Below are positions 1-6,184 of a stretch of 6,288 bases of DNA, one piece after another; positions within the stretch are counted from its first letter, which is position 1, and each line of letters begins with the position of its first letter. The notes under the pieces are model-generated. The model was not told where the DNA came from, made no database searches, and was given only the letters and a program-made list of their open reading frames with translations. This DNA is from Parcubacteria group bacterium CG10_big_fil_rev_8_21_14_0_10_38_31 (lineage in GTDB: Bacteria; Patescibacteriota; Minisyncoccia; GCA-002772825). The stretch lies in NCBI GenBank assembly GCA_002772825.1, contig PFDM01000016.1:14486-20773 (forward strand), read 5' to 3'. Made by a program: the position numbers and the translations under genes.

Positions 1-1387
1 TAGGGCCGTTTTCAACAGAGAATATCTCTTCCTTAATTAATTTCCATTCCTTGCTTCTAATCACTTCAACCACAGAAAGACCGTTAAAGAATTCCGAATT
101 CACCGCTTTAAATTGCGAACCCGCGTAAACATATTCATTAGACGAAGTCTCTTTACCAAACAAGCTTTGGCCTTGCCTTTTTTCTTCCTCTGGATCATCT
201 AAGCCGAGGATATCAAGTAGTGTCGGCATAAGGTCAACTGTCTGAACCAAAATATCAATCTTGACCGGCTTGTCTAGCTTCGGATGTTTTATAAGGAGAG
301 GGAAGTTCAAGACCGGGTCATAAAAAGTGCCTCGGAGTGGCCCACCCCGCATAAATCTGCCGTGCTCGCCAAAGAGGTCGCCGTGTTCCGACATAAAAAT
401 AAATATAGTGTTCTTTTCTAACCCCAAATCTTCCATGGTCTGAAAGAATTTTCCCAAACTATCATCCGCTTGAGAAATTTCACCGTCATACAAAGCGAGC
501 ATATGCTCTAAATCACGCTCTGTAATGTCGATATCATGCGTTCCATCCAGAGTGAAAGATGTCTTAACCGTCCAATATTTAACCCCGTCTTTATATAGGG
601 GATCTGTCTGCTTAAACGTCCAGAGACAAGTGGAGAAATCTATATCACCTTTATAGTTTTGATCGAATTTTTTATCAAACGGCTCCTTAGGGGTGAACGG
701 GCAGTGCGTGTCAAAGCCTTGCAAGAAGAAAAAGAATTTACTGTTAGCATTATTTTCAAGCCACTTTACAGACGCCGGCACCAGTGACTCAGCGCTGGAG
801 TAACGAGACGGTCCGCCTGTGCTTAAGATATCAACATTATTTTCAGTATAATTATCTTCATCTACATACAAGTCAAACCCTTGAGCGATATTAAAAAATC
901 TATTATAATCCCCACCTCCGGTAAAGGCGGTCGTCTTGTAGCCATTTTCCTTTAGTACCTCTGCGAAAGTTAAGACATCGTCTGAAAGCTTGCTTCTATC
1001 AATCCTATCCATCACGCCATGAGTATAAGGAAACAAAGAGGAAGAGAAAGAGACATTATTAGGCAGGGTCCAAGAGGTGGGCGCAAAAGCATTTTCAAAA
1101 ACTAAAGAATTTTTGAAAAACTTATCAATATTAGGAGTTGTATCGCGTTCGTATCCGTAGATACCGATATGATCTTTGCGAGTGTTAGTAAGAGAAATAA
1201 TAATTAAATTACATTCCGGGCATTTTAAGTCTAGATCGGAAATGTCACCGTCGGCCACATTCACGGTTAGTCCATCTATTTTCTCCCTCCACTTGGCGGC
1301 TCCGCCGCCAAGTCCACCACTAAATATACCTATCAACACTGCTGTCAGGATTAAAACTATCATCAAAACTATAATTACTTTTTTCAT
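1..1387 (-). CDS. Membrane-anchored sulfatase-family (alkaline phosphatase fold) hydrolase, 3' end cut off by window
   Basis: The minus strand is open from ATG at 1387-1385 to the window edge, giving 462 codons without a stop. Residues 3-22 are a hydrophobic N-terminal anchor after MKK, so the catalytic part probably faces outward. Sulfatase-family landmarks follow in order: NLIIISLTNTRKDHIGIYGY (60-79), TTPNID (83-88), SWTLPNN with candidate nucleophile Thr107 (105-111), FPYTHGV (119-125), FDTHCPFTPKEPF (225-237), SEHGDLFGEHG (333-343) and VDLMPTLLDILGL (384-396). A CPEC pair (56-59) directly precedes the first strand. Usual metal ligands look changed: the Asp of the ISLDTLR-type motif is Thr67, and the Asp of SDHG is Glu334. 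The true substrate (sulfate ester, phosphate or phosphoglycerol) cannot be told. A REP-like palindrome encodes LGGGAAK (26-32) just after the anchor. The start is 22 nt past the transposase stop and no Shine-Dalgarno motif is visible. Confidence 0.85.
   Translation of the reverse strand, partial: MKKVIIVLMIVLILTAVLIGIFSGGLGGGAAKWREKIDGLTVNVADGDISDLDLKCPECNLIIISLTNTRKDHIGIYGYERDTTPNIDKFFKNSLVFENAFAPTSWTLPNNVSFSSSLFPYTHGVMDRIDRSKLSDDVLTFAEVLKENGYKTTAFTGGGDYNRFFNIAQGFDLYVDEDNYTENNVDILSTGGPSRYSSAESLVPASVKWLENNANSKFFFFLQGFDTHCPFTPKEPFDKKFDQNYKGDIDFSTCLWTFKQTDPLYKDGVKYWTVKTSFTLDGTHDIDITERDLEHMLALYDGEISQADDSLGKFFQTMEDLGLEKNTIFIFMSEHGDLFGEHGRFMRGGPLRGTFYDPVLNFPLLIKHPKLDKPVKIDILVQTVDLMPTLLDILGLDDPEEEKRQGQSLFGKETSSNEYVYAGSQFKAVNSEFFNGLSVVEVIRSKEWKLIKEEIFSVENGP
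1291..1313. repeat. REP-like palindrome, copy 1, inside the sulfatase-like gene
   Basis: This is a perfect 23-nt hairpin: arms ACTTGGCGGC (1291-1300) and GCCGCCAAGT (1304-1313) around TCC. The flanking bases are not complementary, so this copy is core only. It lies in coding sequence from the third base of codon 25 to the first base of codon 33 and adds LGGGAAK to the protein without breaking the frame. It sits in the linker right after the membrane anchor, where an added glycine/alanine-rich peptide should be tolerated. Confidence 0.9.
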
Positions 1388-1409
1388 TTATCTACTTATT
1401 TATTTTTAT

Positions 1410-2066
1410 TTATTCCAATAAAAGGAGATTCATCTCTCTCCTCTCCTTAATATCTAAAAGAGAACTTTTTGCAAAATCCTCATATTTTTCTTTTCCCTGA
1501 AATTGATCCAAAATAATACCTTTATCACAAAATCCGCTTTTATCATCCCCAACATACTCCTCCCAACTAGAGTTCACCAACTTGGCGGCTCCGCCGCCAA
1601 GTTGGTGAACTTTGTCATTTAAATTTACATAAACACTTGTATGTAATAATCGCTCGTTTGAATCTATGTGGACTGCCTTAAATGGTCCTTGAAATAAAGA
1701 TCCACTACGATTATATTTTTTATTAAAAAACCATGAATACCCGCCCAATTTATGCATAAATTTTTCTATACCACTATCAACAGATTGTTCCAAGATAAAA
1801 TGATAATGATTTGGATTCAGACAATAACAAATAAAATTAACTAACTTTCTTGATTCTCCGTCAATCAAATCATCAAGTTCACTTTTTTTATCTTTGTGAA
1901 AAGAATTCTCATATATACTTCCTATCGGCTTAATAGAATTAAACTCATTCATACTCTGAAAAAATCTTCGCAAATCTTCTCCACACAAAAATATTTTACG
2001 CTTATCTACTCCTCTATTAAAAATATGATAAAATTCTCCATTTGCGAAACTAATTTTTCTACTCAT
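1410..2066 (-). CDS. REP-associated tyrosine transposase (RAYT), HUH / Y1_Tnp (IS200-like) family
   Basis: This 218-residue protein has the full pattern of a single-domain Y1 transposase. The N-terminal FYHIFNRGVDKRKIF (12-26) is the usual NRG strand. CYCLNPNHYHFILEQ (80-94) carries the HUH pair His87 and His89. The stretch FFNKKYNRSGSLFQGPFKA (113-131) is typical of this group. VYVNLND (145-151) matches the family YIHLNP motif, making Tyr146 the likely catalytic tyrosine; SSWEEYVG (166-173) follows. The family nicks and rejoins single-stranded DNA at hairpin (REP) sequences. The key residues and normal length suggest an intact enzyme. Seven codons after Tyr146 the gene carries a 41-nt palindrome encoding VHQLGGGAAKLVN (153-165). 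Related palindromes lie upstream (2077-2107) and in the next gene downstream (1291-1313). No TnpB/IscB partner or insertion-sequence ends are visible, so RAYT is preferred over a mobile IS200 copy. No Shine-Dalgarno motif precedes the ATG. Confidence 0.9.
   Translation of the reverse strand: MSRKISFANGEFYHIFNRGVDKRKIFLCGEDLRRFFQSMNEFNSIKPIGSIYENSFHKDKKSELDDLIDGESRKLVNFICYCLNPNHYHFILEQSVDSGIEKFMHKLGGYSWFFNKKYNRSGSLFQGPFKAVHIDSNERLLHTSVYVNLNDKVHQLGGGAAKLVNSSWEEYVGDDKSGFCDKGIILDQFQGKEKYEDFAKSSLLDIKERREMNLLLLE
1571..1611. repeat. REP-like palindrome, copy 2, long perfect form inside the RAYT gene
   Basis: This is a perfect inverted repeat with 19-bp arms (1571-1589 and 1593-1611) around TCC. The 23-nt core (1580-1602) is identical to copy 1; the extra 9 bp per side are AGTTCACCA and TGGTGAACT. 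It is coding sequence of the transposase (residues 153-165) and the core has the same codon phase as copy 1, giving LGGGAAK again. As DNA or RNA it should form a very stable hairpin. Confidence 0.95.
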
Positions 2067-2076
2067 TTAAACATAA

Positions 2077-2107
2077 TACCACTTGGCGGCTCCGCCACCA
2101 AGTGGTA
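2077..2107. repeat. REP-like palindrome, copy 3, between phosphatase-like gene and RAYT
   Basis: The arms are 14 bp (2077-2090 and 2094-2107) around TCC. The core 2081-2103 differs from the other copies at one base (A at 2097, giving GCCACCAAGT). In minus-strand RNA this change becomes a G-U wobble, so the hairpin is kept. It begins 13 nt after the stop codon of the upstream hydrolase gene and ends 10 nt before the RAYT start codon, filling most of the 54-nt gap. No T-run follows on the minus strand, so it does not look like a standard intrinsic terminator. It could affect RAYT translation or protect the upstream mRNA end. Confidence 0.9.
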
Positions 2108-2120
2108 AAGATAATTTTAT

Positions 2121-4097
2121 CTATTTCAAAATCTCACTCAAAACTCTACCTTGCACATAACTAGGAATATCTACACTTAGAAGCTTTAAGATTGTCGGCA
2201 TCTGATCAACATGAGAAATAGGATCTTTCAGCGCATAACCCTTCTTTACCCCTGGCCCCATCATCATAAATGGTGTCCACATTCCTTTGGTCGTTTTTGC
2301 ATTTACTGCTTGCTTATAACCAGAACTCAATGGAGCAGTGAAAATCCTTAAATCTTCTGTAACCTCTTCCCACCATTGATACCCAGGCATCACTTCCAAA
2401 ACAATATCCCCAATTCTGTCTGTCGGAAGCTCAAAATATTTCGGCGCGTCTTCCCATTTTACCGCTTGGACCAAAGGCTTTTTTCCATTGTCATCTTGGA
2501 GTTCAGCAATGGCCTTCATAACTTCTTCTCTCAGTTTATCATATTCCAGTCCGGAACCTCGCTTCCAATCACCGCCAAGGCCATCTGGATTTACATAAAC
2601 ATGCGCCATTTTCATATAAATCGCTTTAGTGTTGTTCCAATCAATCGTCGGCTCACCAGTCTTTTCGTCAATTGTAAATTTCAGCCAACCTTTCTGCGCA
2701 AACAGATTATTGATACGAACCTGTTTGTAAAGGGGAATCACACCGTGGTCAGAAGAGAATACTATTAGGGTTTTTTCGTCGGCATTTTTTATCGCTTCGC
2801 CAAGGATAGCGTCAATCCCCTGATACATTTTCAAGACATCATCCCATGCTTCTTTCTCTTTTTCAGGGCCAGCATAATCTGGATGATTTTTATCTATATT
2901 GCGCATCCACCATCTTGATTCAAGCATTTGATTGGGGGTGTAGGTGTCTTGAATAAGCGCGTCGGGACTGTATTTATTCATCACAAAACCGGCGGCTTTT
3001 TTATGCCACGCCAAACTATCCATCGCTTCTTCAAAAAACGCCTCTTTGTCTTCGTCTTCATAAATCAATTGCGCCGGCCAATTATCAACAAAATCAATCA
3101 TCGGACCAATAGCTTCCGTCATTTCCAAAGCCACTTCCGAAGGTTCGGTGATAAATTTATTCATATTATTAAAGAATAATCTTATACGGAAATTTCCATC
3201 TTCTGGCCAAAGTTTTATAACTTTAATCCTTATCTGTGATTCAAAAGGTTGTTCTTTCCATTTAAGATCAACGTCTTTCCAATCACTCCAAGCTCCTTGC
3301 TTTAGATTCATAAATTCTGACTTCTTATCAAGCGAAAATATTACTGAATCATAATTCTTTTCATTATCATCGGTTGAGTCAAAGATATAAGCATATATAG
3401 ACAAACTATAAGCATCTAATTTTGTTTCAACAGCCGGACTGAAAGAGGATGGAACATTGCTCCACGACACAGCTTTCCCTTTAATTACAAACTCAGTCAA
3501 CTTCTGACCTAAGTAAAATAGACGAAATGCTTTTCCTGCTTCTTTCCTTTCAGTGAGCTTTTCCATGGGCTCATATACGATAGCAGGAGTATCTGCTCCC
3601 CAACCGCCCCAACGCCCACGCACCGTGATACCATTTTCAAGCTCAGGTGGGGTAGAACCCGGAATAGAGAGCAATGCTACCTTCTTACCGGCATCTTCCA
3701 AAACCTTCCATATAGGATCCACCTTCTTTGCAGTTGAAGCAAATCCCGGGACCGAAGGCTTAGCCAATGGGTATCCTTCAATATGCATAGGACCATCTGC
3801 TATGCCATGCACTATCGGATGTGCCCCAGTGAGAAGCGCTGCAAAATTTGTAGGAGTATGAGAAGGAAAATCTGGGATAGAATAGCCGTAAGAACCATTA
3901 TCCATCATCTTCTTAATATTCGGTAATTTCCCCTCCTGAGCCCATTTATAGATAGTAAAAAGGTCCGGCTCAGCCCGAAGACCATCAGGTATAAACCAAT
4001 AAACTTTCTCTGTAGAAACTTTCTCTAGCTCCGGTAAATATTTAAGACCGACAATAATTAGAACGACTACTGCGATAAGGAATACAACTTTTTTCAT
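2121..4097 (-). CDS. Membrane-anchored alkaline-phosphatase-superfamily phosphohydrolase (type I phosphodiesterase / nucleotide pyrophosphatase-like)
   Basis: This 658-residue protein has an N-terminal signal anchor (hydrophobic 4-19 after MKK). The catalytic half-sites of the superfamily are present: VYWFIPDGLRAEPD with metal-ligand Asp38; FPSHTPTNFAALLTG (77-91) with probable nucleophile Thr81; HPIVHGI (93-99); IQDTYTPNQ with Asp384; VFSSDHGV (446-453) with Asp450 and His451; and ISHVDQMPTILKLL (627-640) with His629. The roughly 200 residues between about 180 and 380 are not recognisable and probably form a cap or insertion. The superfamily hydrolyses phosphate mono- or diesters using two metal ions (usually zinc); the substrate here is unknown. 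The best family guess is the predicted AP-superfamily phosphohydrolases (COG3379-like), by motif reading only. The usual TFPN order around the nucleophile reads TPTN. It starts 56 nt after the small upstream gene and is likely co-transcribed with it; no Shine-Dalgarno motif is visible. Confidence 0.88.
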   Translation of the reverse strand: MKKVVFLIAVVVLIIVGLKYLPELEKVSTEKVYWFIPDGLRAEPDLFTIYKWAQEGKLPNIKKMMDNGSYGYSIPDFPSHTPTNFAALLTGAHPIVHGIADGPMHIEGYPLAKPSVPGFASTAKKVDPIWKVLEDAGKKVALLSIPGSTPPELENGITVRGRWGGWGADTPAIVYEPMEKLTERKEAGKAFRLFYLGQKLTEFVIKGKAVSWSNVPSSFSPAVETKLDAYSLSIYAYIFDSTDDNEKNYDSVIFSLDKKSEFMNLKQGAWSDWKDVDLKWKEQPFESQIRIKVIKLWPEDGNFRIRLFFNNMNKFITEPSEVALEMTEAIGPMIDFVDNWPAQLIYEDEDKEAFFEEAMDSLAWHKKAAGFVMNKYSPDALIQDTYTPNQMLESRWWMRNIDKNHPDYAGPEKEKEAWDDVLKMYQGIDAILGEAIKNADEKTLIVFSSDHGVIPLYKQVRINNLFAQKGWLKFTIDEKTGEPTIDWNNTKAIYMKMAHVYVNPDGLGGDWKRGSGLEYDKLREEVMKAIAELQDDNGKKPLVQAVKWEDAPKYFELPTDRIGDIVLEVMPGYQWWEEVTEDLRIFTAPLSSGYKQAVNAKTTKGMWTPFMMMGPGVKKGYALKDPISHVDQMPTILKLLSVDIPSYVQGRVLSEILK

Positions 4098-4153
4098 TAA
4101 TTTTATTTTTTTAAACTATTAATAATGATTTCTATAACACATTTTCTGTTCTA

Positions 4154-4732
4154 TTATAAACAATTAAAAGACTTATTTAATGTTTGTAACTTACCAAAAT
4201 CCTCATTCTTTCCTGTAAAATACTCTAATTTAAAAAGGGTCTTACTCTCCGGGCAATAATAGAAACCCAGACTCGCCTTATATTCTATCAAATCATCAAC
4301 ACATACCCCATATCCAAATCTACTGCCAGCATACATAAGATAACTATCGCCATATTCACCATTTTCTTTAATAGGTTTATATTTATCGTCACAACCCGTT
4401 TGCTTGGTTAAAAATTCTGGATACGGTGGCAATTGAGGCTCAAAAAGACCATTCAAGAGAACTGTCTGACTTGCTATATACTCTCCTGCTTCTTTGGCGT
4501 TAAAATCATTGAATATTTTTACTTTGATTATTTCTCCGTCATTTTCTGCTGAAAAGTTATTCTCAAATCTTTGGGTTATACTGAAGTCAATAATTCCTTC
4601 TAAAGTTACTCTATTCTTATTTAACAGATAAGCCAGACTACCATCATCTTTATTTTTATTCTTAAATACAAAAATACCACCTAACACACCGAGAGCTAAT
4701 AATAAAATAAAGATATTCTTCTTGTTTAACAT
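4154..4732 (-). CDS. Hypothetical membrane-anchored protein with four cysteines
   Basis: I do not recognise this 192-residue protein. It has a short basic N-terminus (MLNKKN), one hydrophobic segment (about 7-23), then KNKNKDD and a soluble domain that probably lies outside the membrane. The domain has exactly four cysteines (114, 144, 160, 191), in TGCDD, GVCVDD, YYCPES and FNCL contexts. With the predicted location, two disulfide bonds are plausible but not shown. Tyrosine and glycine are frequent in 127-159. The gene starts 11 nt after the map stop codon, so the two probably share a transcript, and it is followed at 56 nt by the phosphatase-like gene. Composition and the clean reading frame support a real gene; no function is proposed. 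Confidence 0.75.
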   Translation of the reverse strand: MLNKKNIFILLLALGVLGGIFVFKNKNKDDGSLAYLLNKNRVTLEGIIDFSITQRFENNFSAENDGEIIKVKIFNDFNAKEAGEYIASQTVLLNGLFEPQLPPYPEFLTKQTGCDDKYKPIKENGEYGDSYLMYAGSRFGYGVCVDDLIEYKASLGFYYCPESKTLFKLEYFTGKNEDFGKLQTLNKSFNCL

Positions 4733-4743
4733 AAATATTACTA

Positions 4744-5505
4744 TTACTTCGTTAAAATTTCCACACCTTCTTTGGTGACAACCACCGTATGTTCAAAATG
4801 AGCGCTACGAGAACCATCGCTAGTTTTCCAGGTCCAACCATCTTCTGAGACAACGACATCAAATCCTCCTTCATTCACCATTGGCTCAATAGCCAAGACC
4901 ATTCCCTCTTTCAAGGTGGCACCTTGCCCCTTAGATCCATAATTGGGAATCTCGGGAAATTCATGGACGGCGTGACCTACCCCATGGCCGACTAATTTGC
5001 GAACAATAGAGAAACCTCGCGACTCTATATACTTCTGTACCGCTTCGCCAATATTACCCACTGTCGCGCCTTCATGAATAGCGTCAATACCTTTAGCCAA
5101 AGATTCTTTGGTGGTAATTATCAACTTCTTCGCTTTATTATCAACCTCTCCGATACCGACGGTAATAGCCATATCAGTATATAGCCTTTTGTATTTCAGA
5201 CCAAAATCAAGACCGACAATATCACCTTCTTTAAAAATCTTTCCATTCGGCAGTCCGTGGACGACTTCGTCATTTACCGATATACAAAGCGCAGCTGGGT
5301 AACCACTCCTTGACCCTTCCGGTTTATAATCAAGGAACGAAGGCACGCTATCGTATTTTTTCGCTAGATCTATGGCAAGTTTGTTTAGTTCTTCCGCTGA
5401 CACGCCGGGTTTCGCCCTTTCTCCAACTTCATTTAAAATAGCCGAGAGTCTTTTACCTCCTTCCCTTAAAATCTGTATCTCTTCTTGTGTTTTAATTAGT
5501 GGCAT
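4744..5505 (-). CDS. map: Methionine aminopeptidase type I
   Basis: This cytoplasmic metalloenzyme removes the initiator methionine from new proteins. The 253-residue product begins MPLIKTQEEIQILREGGK, matching the family N-terminus. The frame is open 18 codons further upstream (ATG at 5559), but that extension looks unlike the family and would overlap adk by 68 nt, so 5505 is preferred. All active-site residues are visible: His83 (EVVHGLPNG), metal ligands Asp100 (GLDFG), Asp111 (YTDMA), His174 (VGHGVGH), Glu207 (AIEPM) and Glu238 (AHFEHT), plus His181 (AVHEFPEIP). Length is normal for the short bacterial form with no N-terminal zinc or SH3-binding extension. The start codon lies inside the last codons of adk (14-nt overlap) with no clear Shine-Dalgarno motif, which suggests translational coupling. 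Confidence 0.97.
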   Translation of the reverse strand: MPLIKTQEEIQILREGGKRLSAILNEVGERAKPGVSAEELNKLAIDLAKKYDSVPSFLDYKPEGSRSGYPAALCISVNDEVVHGLPNGKIFKEGDIVGLDFGLKYKRLYTDMAITVGIGEVDNKAKKLIITTKESLAKGIDAIHEGATVGNIGEAVQKYIESRGFSIVRKLVGHGVGHAVHEFPEIPNYGSKGQGATLKEGMVLAIEPMVNEGGFDVVVSEDGWTWKTSDGSRSAHFEHTVVVTKEGVEILTK

Positions 5506-6091
5506 TGAAAACTGCTTTAAGTATATCCTGGTGAACTTTCTCAACTGGCTGATTACCATTTATCTCAACGATTTTATTTTCACTTTTACTTTTAAAATAT
5601 TCTATCGTCGGTACAACATCATGATCGTAATAATCAAGCCTGGCCTCTATCTGATCTTCTTTGTCATCATCTCTCTTTCTAGAGAGCATCCTCTCTTTTG
5701 ATATTTCCCTGGACAAATCAATAAGAATCGGGAAGACTTTATCCATTTCATAAAAAGCCATCGCTTCGTCGATAAGCTCCGCCTCAAGTATCGAACGAGG
5801 TGAACCATCAAGGATGAGGTGCATATTGGGCCCCATCTTTTCTATCACATCGACAGCCCAACCCCAATTAGCCAAAAAGTCAGGGTGCCTATTACCTTCA
5901 TTTATTAATTTTAATGAAAGTTTTGATGTATAAGTATTACCAACAGAAAGCTTGCGAATATTCTTGCCAGCGTATGCATCAAGCACGGTCCCTTTGCCAT
6001 ATTTCTCCTCAAGATAATTTATAAGAAGTTTTGCTTGAGTCCCCTTACCACAGCCAGAACGCCCTATAAACATAAACCCAAATTTTTCCAT
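5492..6091 (-). CDS. adk: Adenylate kinase-like nucleoside monophosphate kinase, divergent short-LID form
   Basis: The 199-residue product should move a phosphate from ATP to AMP in the cytoplasm, keeping adenine nucleotides balanced. Visible motifs are the P-loop GRSGCGKGT (10-18), LILDGSPR (92-99, matching the family DGFPR), and the LID/core arginines in ERMLSRKRDDD (133-143) and ARLDYY (150-155). There is no zinc-finger LID insert. The AMP-binding segment is unusual: where the family reads STGDLLR, this protein has SVGNTYT (49-55), losing the Arg and Asp, and about ten extra residues separate it from the P-loop. Position between secY and map is the classic spc-operon placement and strongly supports the adk assignment, though altered monophosphate specificity is possible. 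ATG at 6091 is chosen because the P-loop follows at the normal distance. Confidence 0.9.
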   Translation of the reverse strand: MEKFGFMFIGRSGCGKGTQAKLLINYLEEKYGKGTVLDAYAGKNIRKLSVGNTYTSKLSLKLINEGNRHPDFLANWGWAVDVIEKMGPNMHLILDGSPRSILEAELIDEAMAFYEMDKVFPILIDLSREISKERMLSRKRDDDKEDQIEARLDYYDHDVVPTIEYFKSKSENKIVEINGNQPVEKVHQDILKAVFNATN

Positions 6092-6097
6092 TATTTA

Positions 6098-6103
6098 ATT
6101 ATA
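6098..6103 (-). promoter_or_regulatory. Possible -10 element upstream of adk
   Basis: On the minus strand this reads TATAAT, a perfect consensus -10, only 6 nt before the adk ATG. No good -35 hexamer is seen at 17-19 nt; the region is simply AT-rich. If real, the transcript would be almost leaderless. It lies just after the terminator-like hairpin that follows secY, where a fresh promoter for adk and map would make sense. In such AT-rich sequence a chance match is quite possible. Confidence 0.35.
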
Positions 6104-6120
6104 CCTTGTATTTAAAATTA

Positions 6121-6176
6121 TTAAAAACATTAAACGGCTCAATCCGTCCGCCAGCTGGTGGGTTGAGCCGTTTAAT
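6121..6176 (-). terminator. Terminator-like hairpin between secY and adk
   Basis: A perfect 14-bp stem pairs 6129-6142 with 6163-6176 (ATTAAACGGCTCAA and TTGAGCCGTTTAAT). On the minus strand it is followed at once by GTTTTTAA, the layout of an intrinsic terminator for secY. The loop holds a second small palindrome (6148-6161, CCGCCAGCTGGTGG), which is itself nearly self-complementary. On the plus strand no T-run follows. It would separate the ribosomal/secY transcript from adk and map, at least in part. Confidence 0.65.
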
Positions 6177-6184
6177 AATCTCTT

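Noticed and set aside
1291..1313. GGA triloop of the RNA hairpin as a CsrA/RsmA binding site
   Set aside because: The loop is only three bases with GC closing pairs and lacks the ANGGA context, and nothing indicates a CsrA protein here.
1176..1421. Plus-strand open frame with a hydrophobic end
   Set aside because: It mirrors the sulfatase-like signal anchor and palindrome on the opposite strand; the hydrophobicity comes from AT-rich antisense codons.
1410..2066. Complete IS200/IS605 insertion sequence with TnpB and guide RNA
   Set aside because: No TnpB-like gene, no left and right end hairpins bounding a unit, and no target duplication are visible; the palindromes are dispersed as for REP elements.
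2572..2579. CCGCCAAG in the phosphatase gene as a half palindrome
   Set aside because: Only 8 nt match one arm, no second arm follows, and the codons fit an ordinary GLGGDW stretch; chance is enough.
2376..2768. Plus-strand open frame of 130 codons
   Set aside because: It lies wholly within the phosphatase-like gene on the other strand, matches no family I recognise, and the minus-strand protein has clear catalytic motifs.
3553..3861. Plus-strand open frame of 102 codons
   Set aside because: Antisense to the well-supported phosphatase motifs at residues 79-182; low-complexity Ser/Pro-rich translation typical of a shadow frame.
5506..5559. Longer N-terminus for methionine aminopeptidase starting at 5559
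   Set aside because: The extra 18 residues do not resemble the family and would increase the overlap with adk to 68 nt; the internal Met at 5505 begins the conserved MxxIKTxEEI pattern.
5372..5701. Plus-strand open frame of 109 codons spanning the adk/map junction
   Set aside because: Antisense to two confident enzymes; no recognisable domain.
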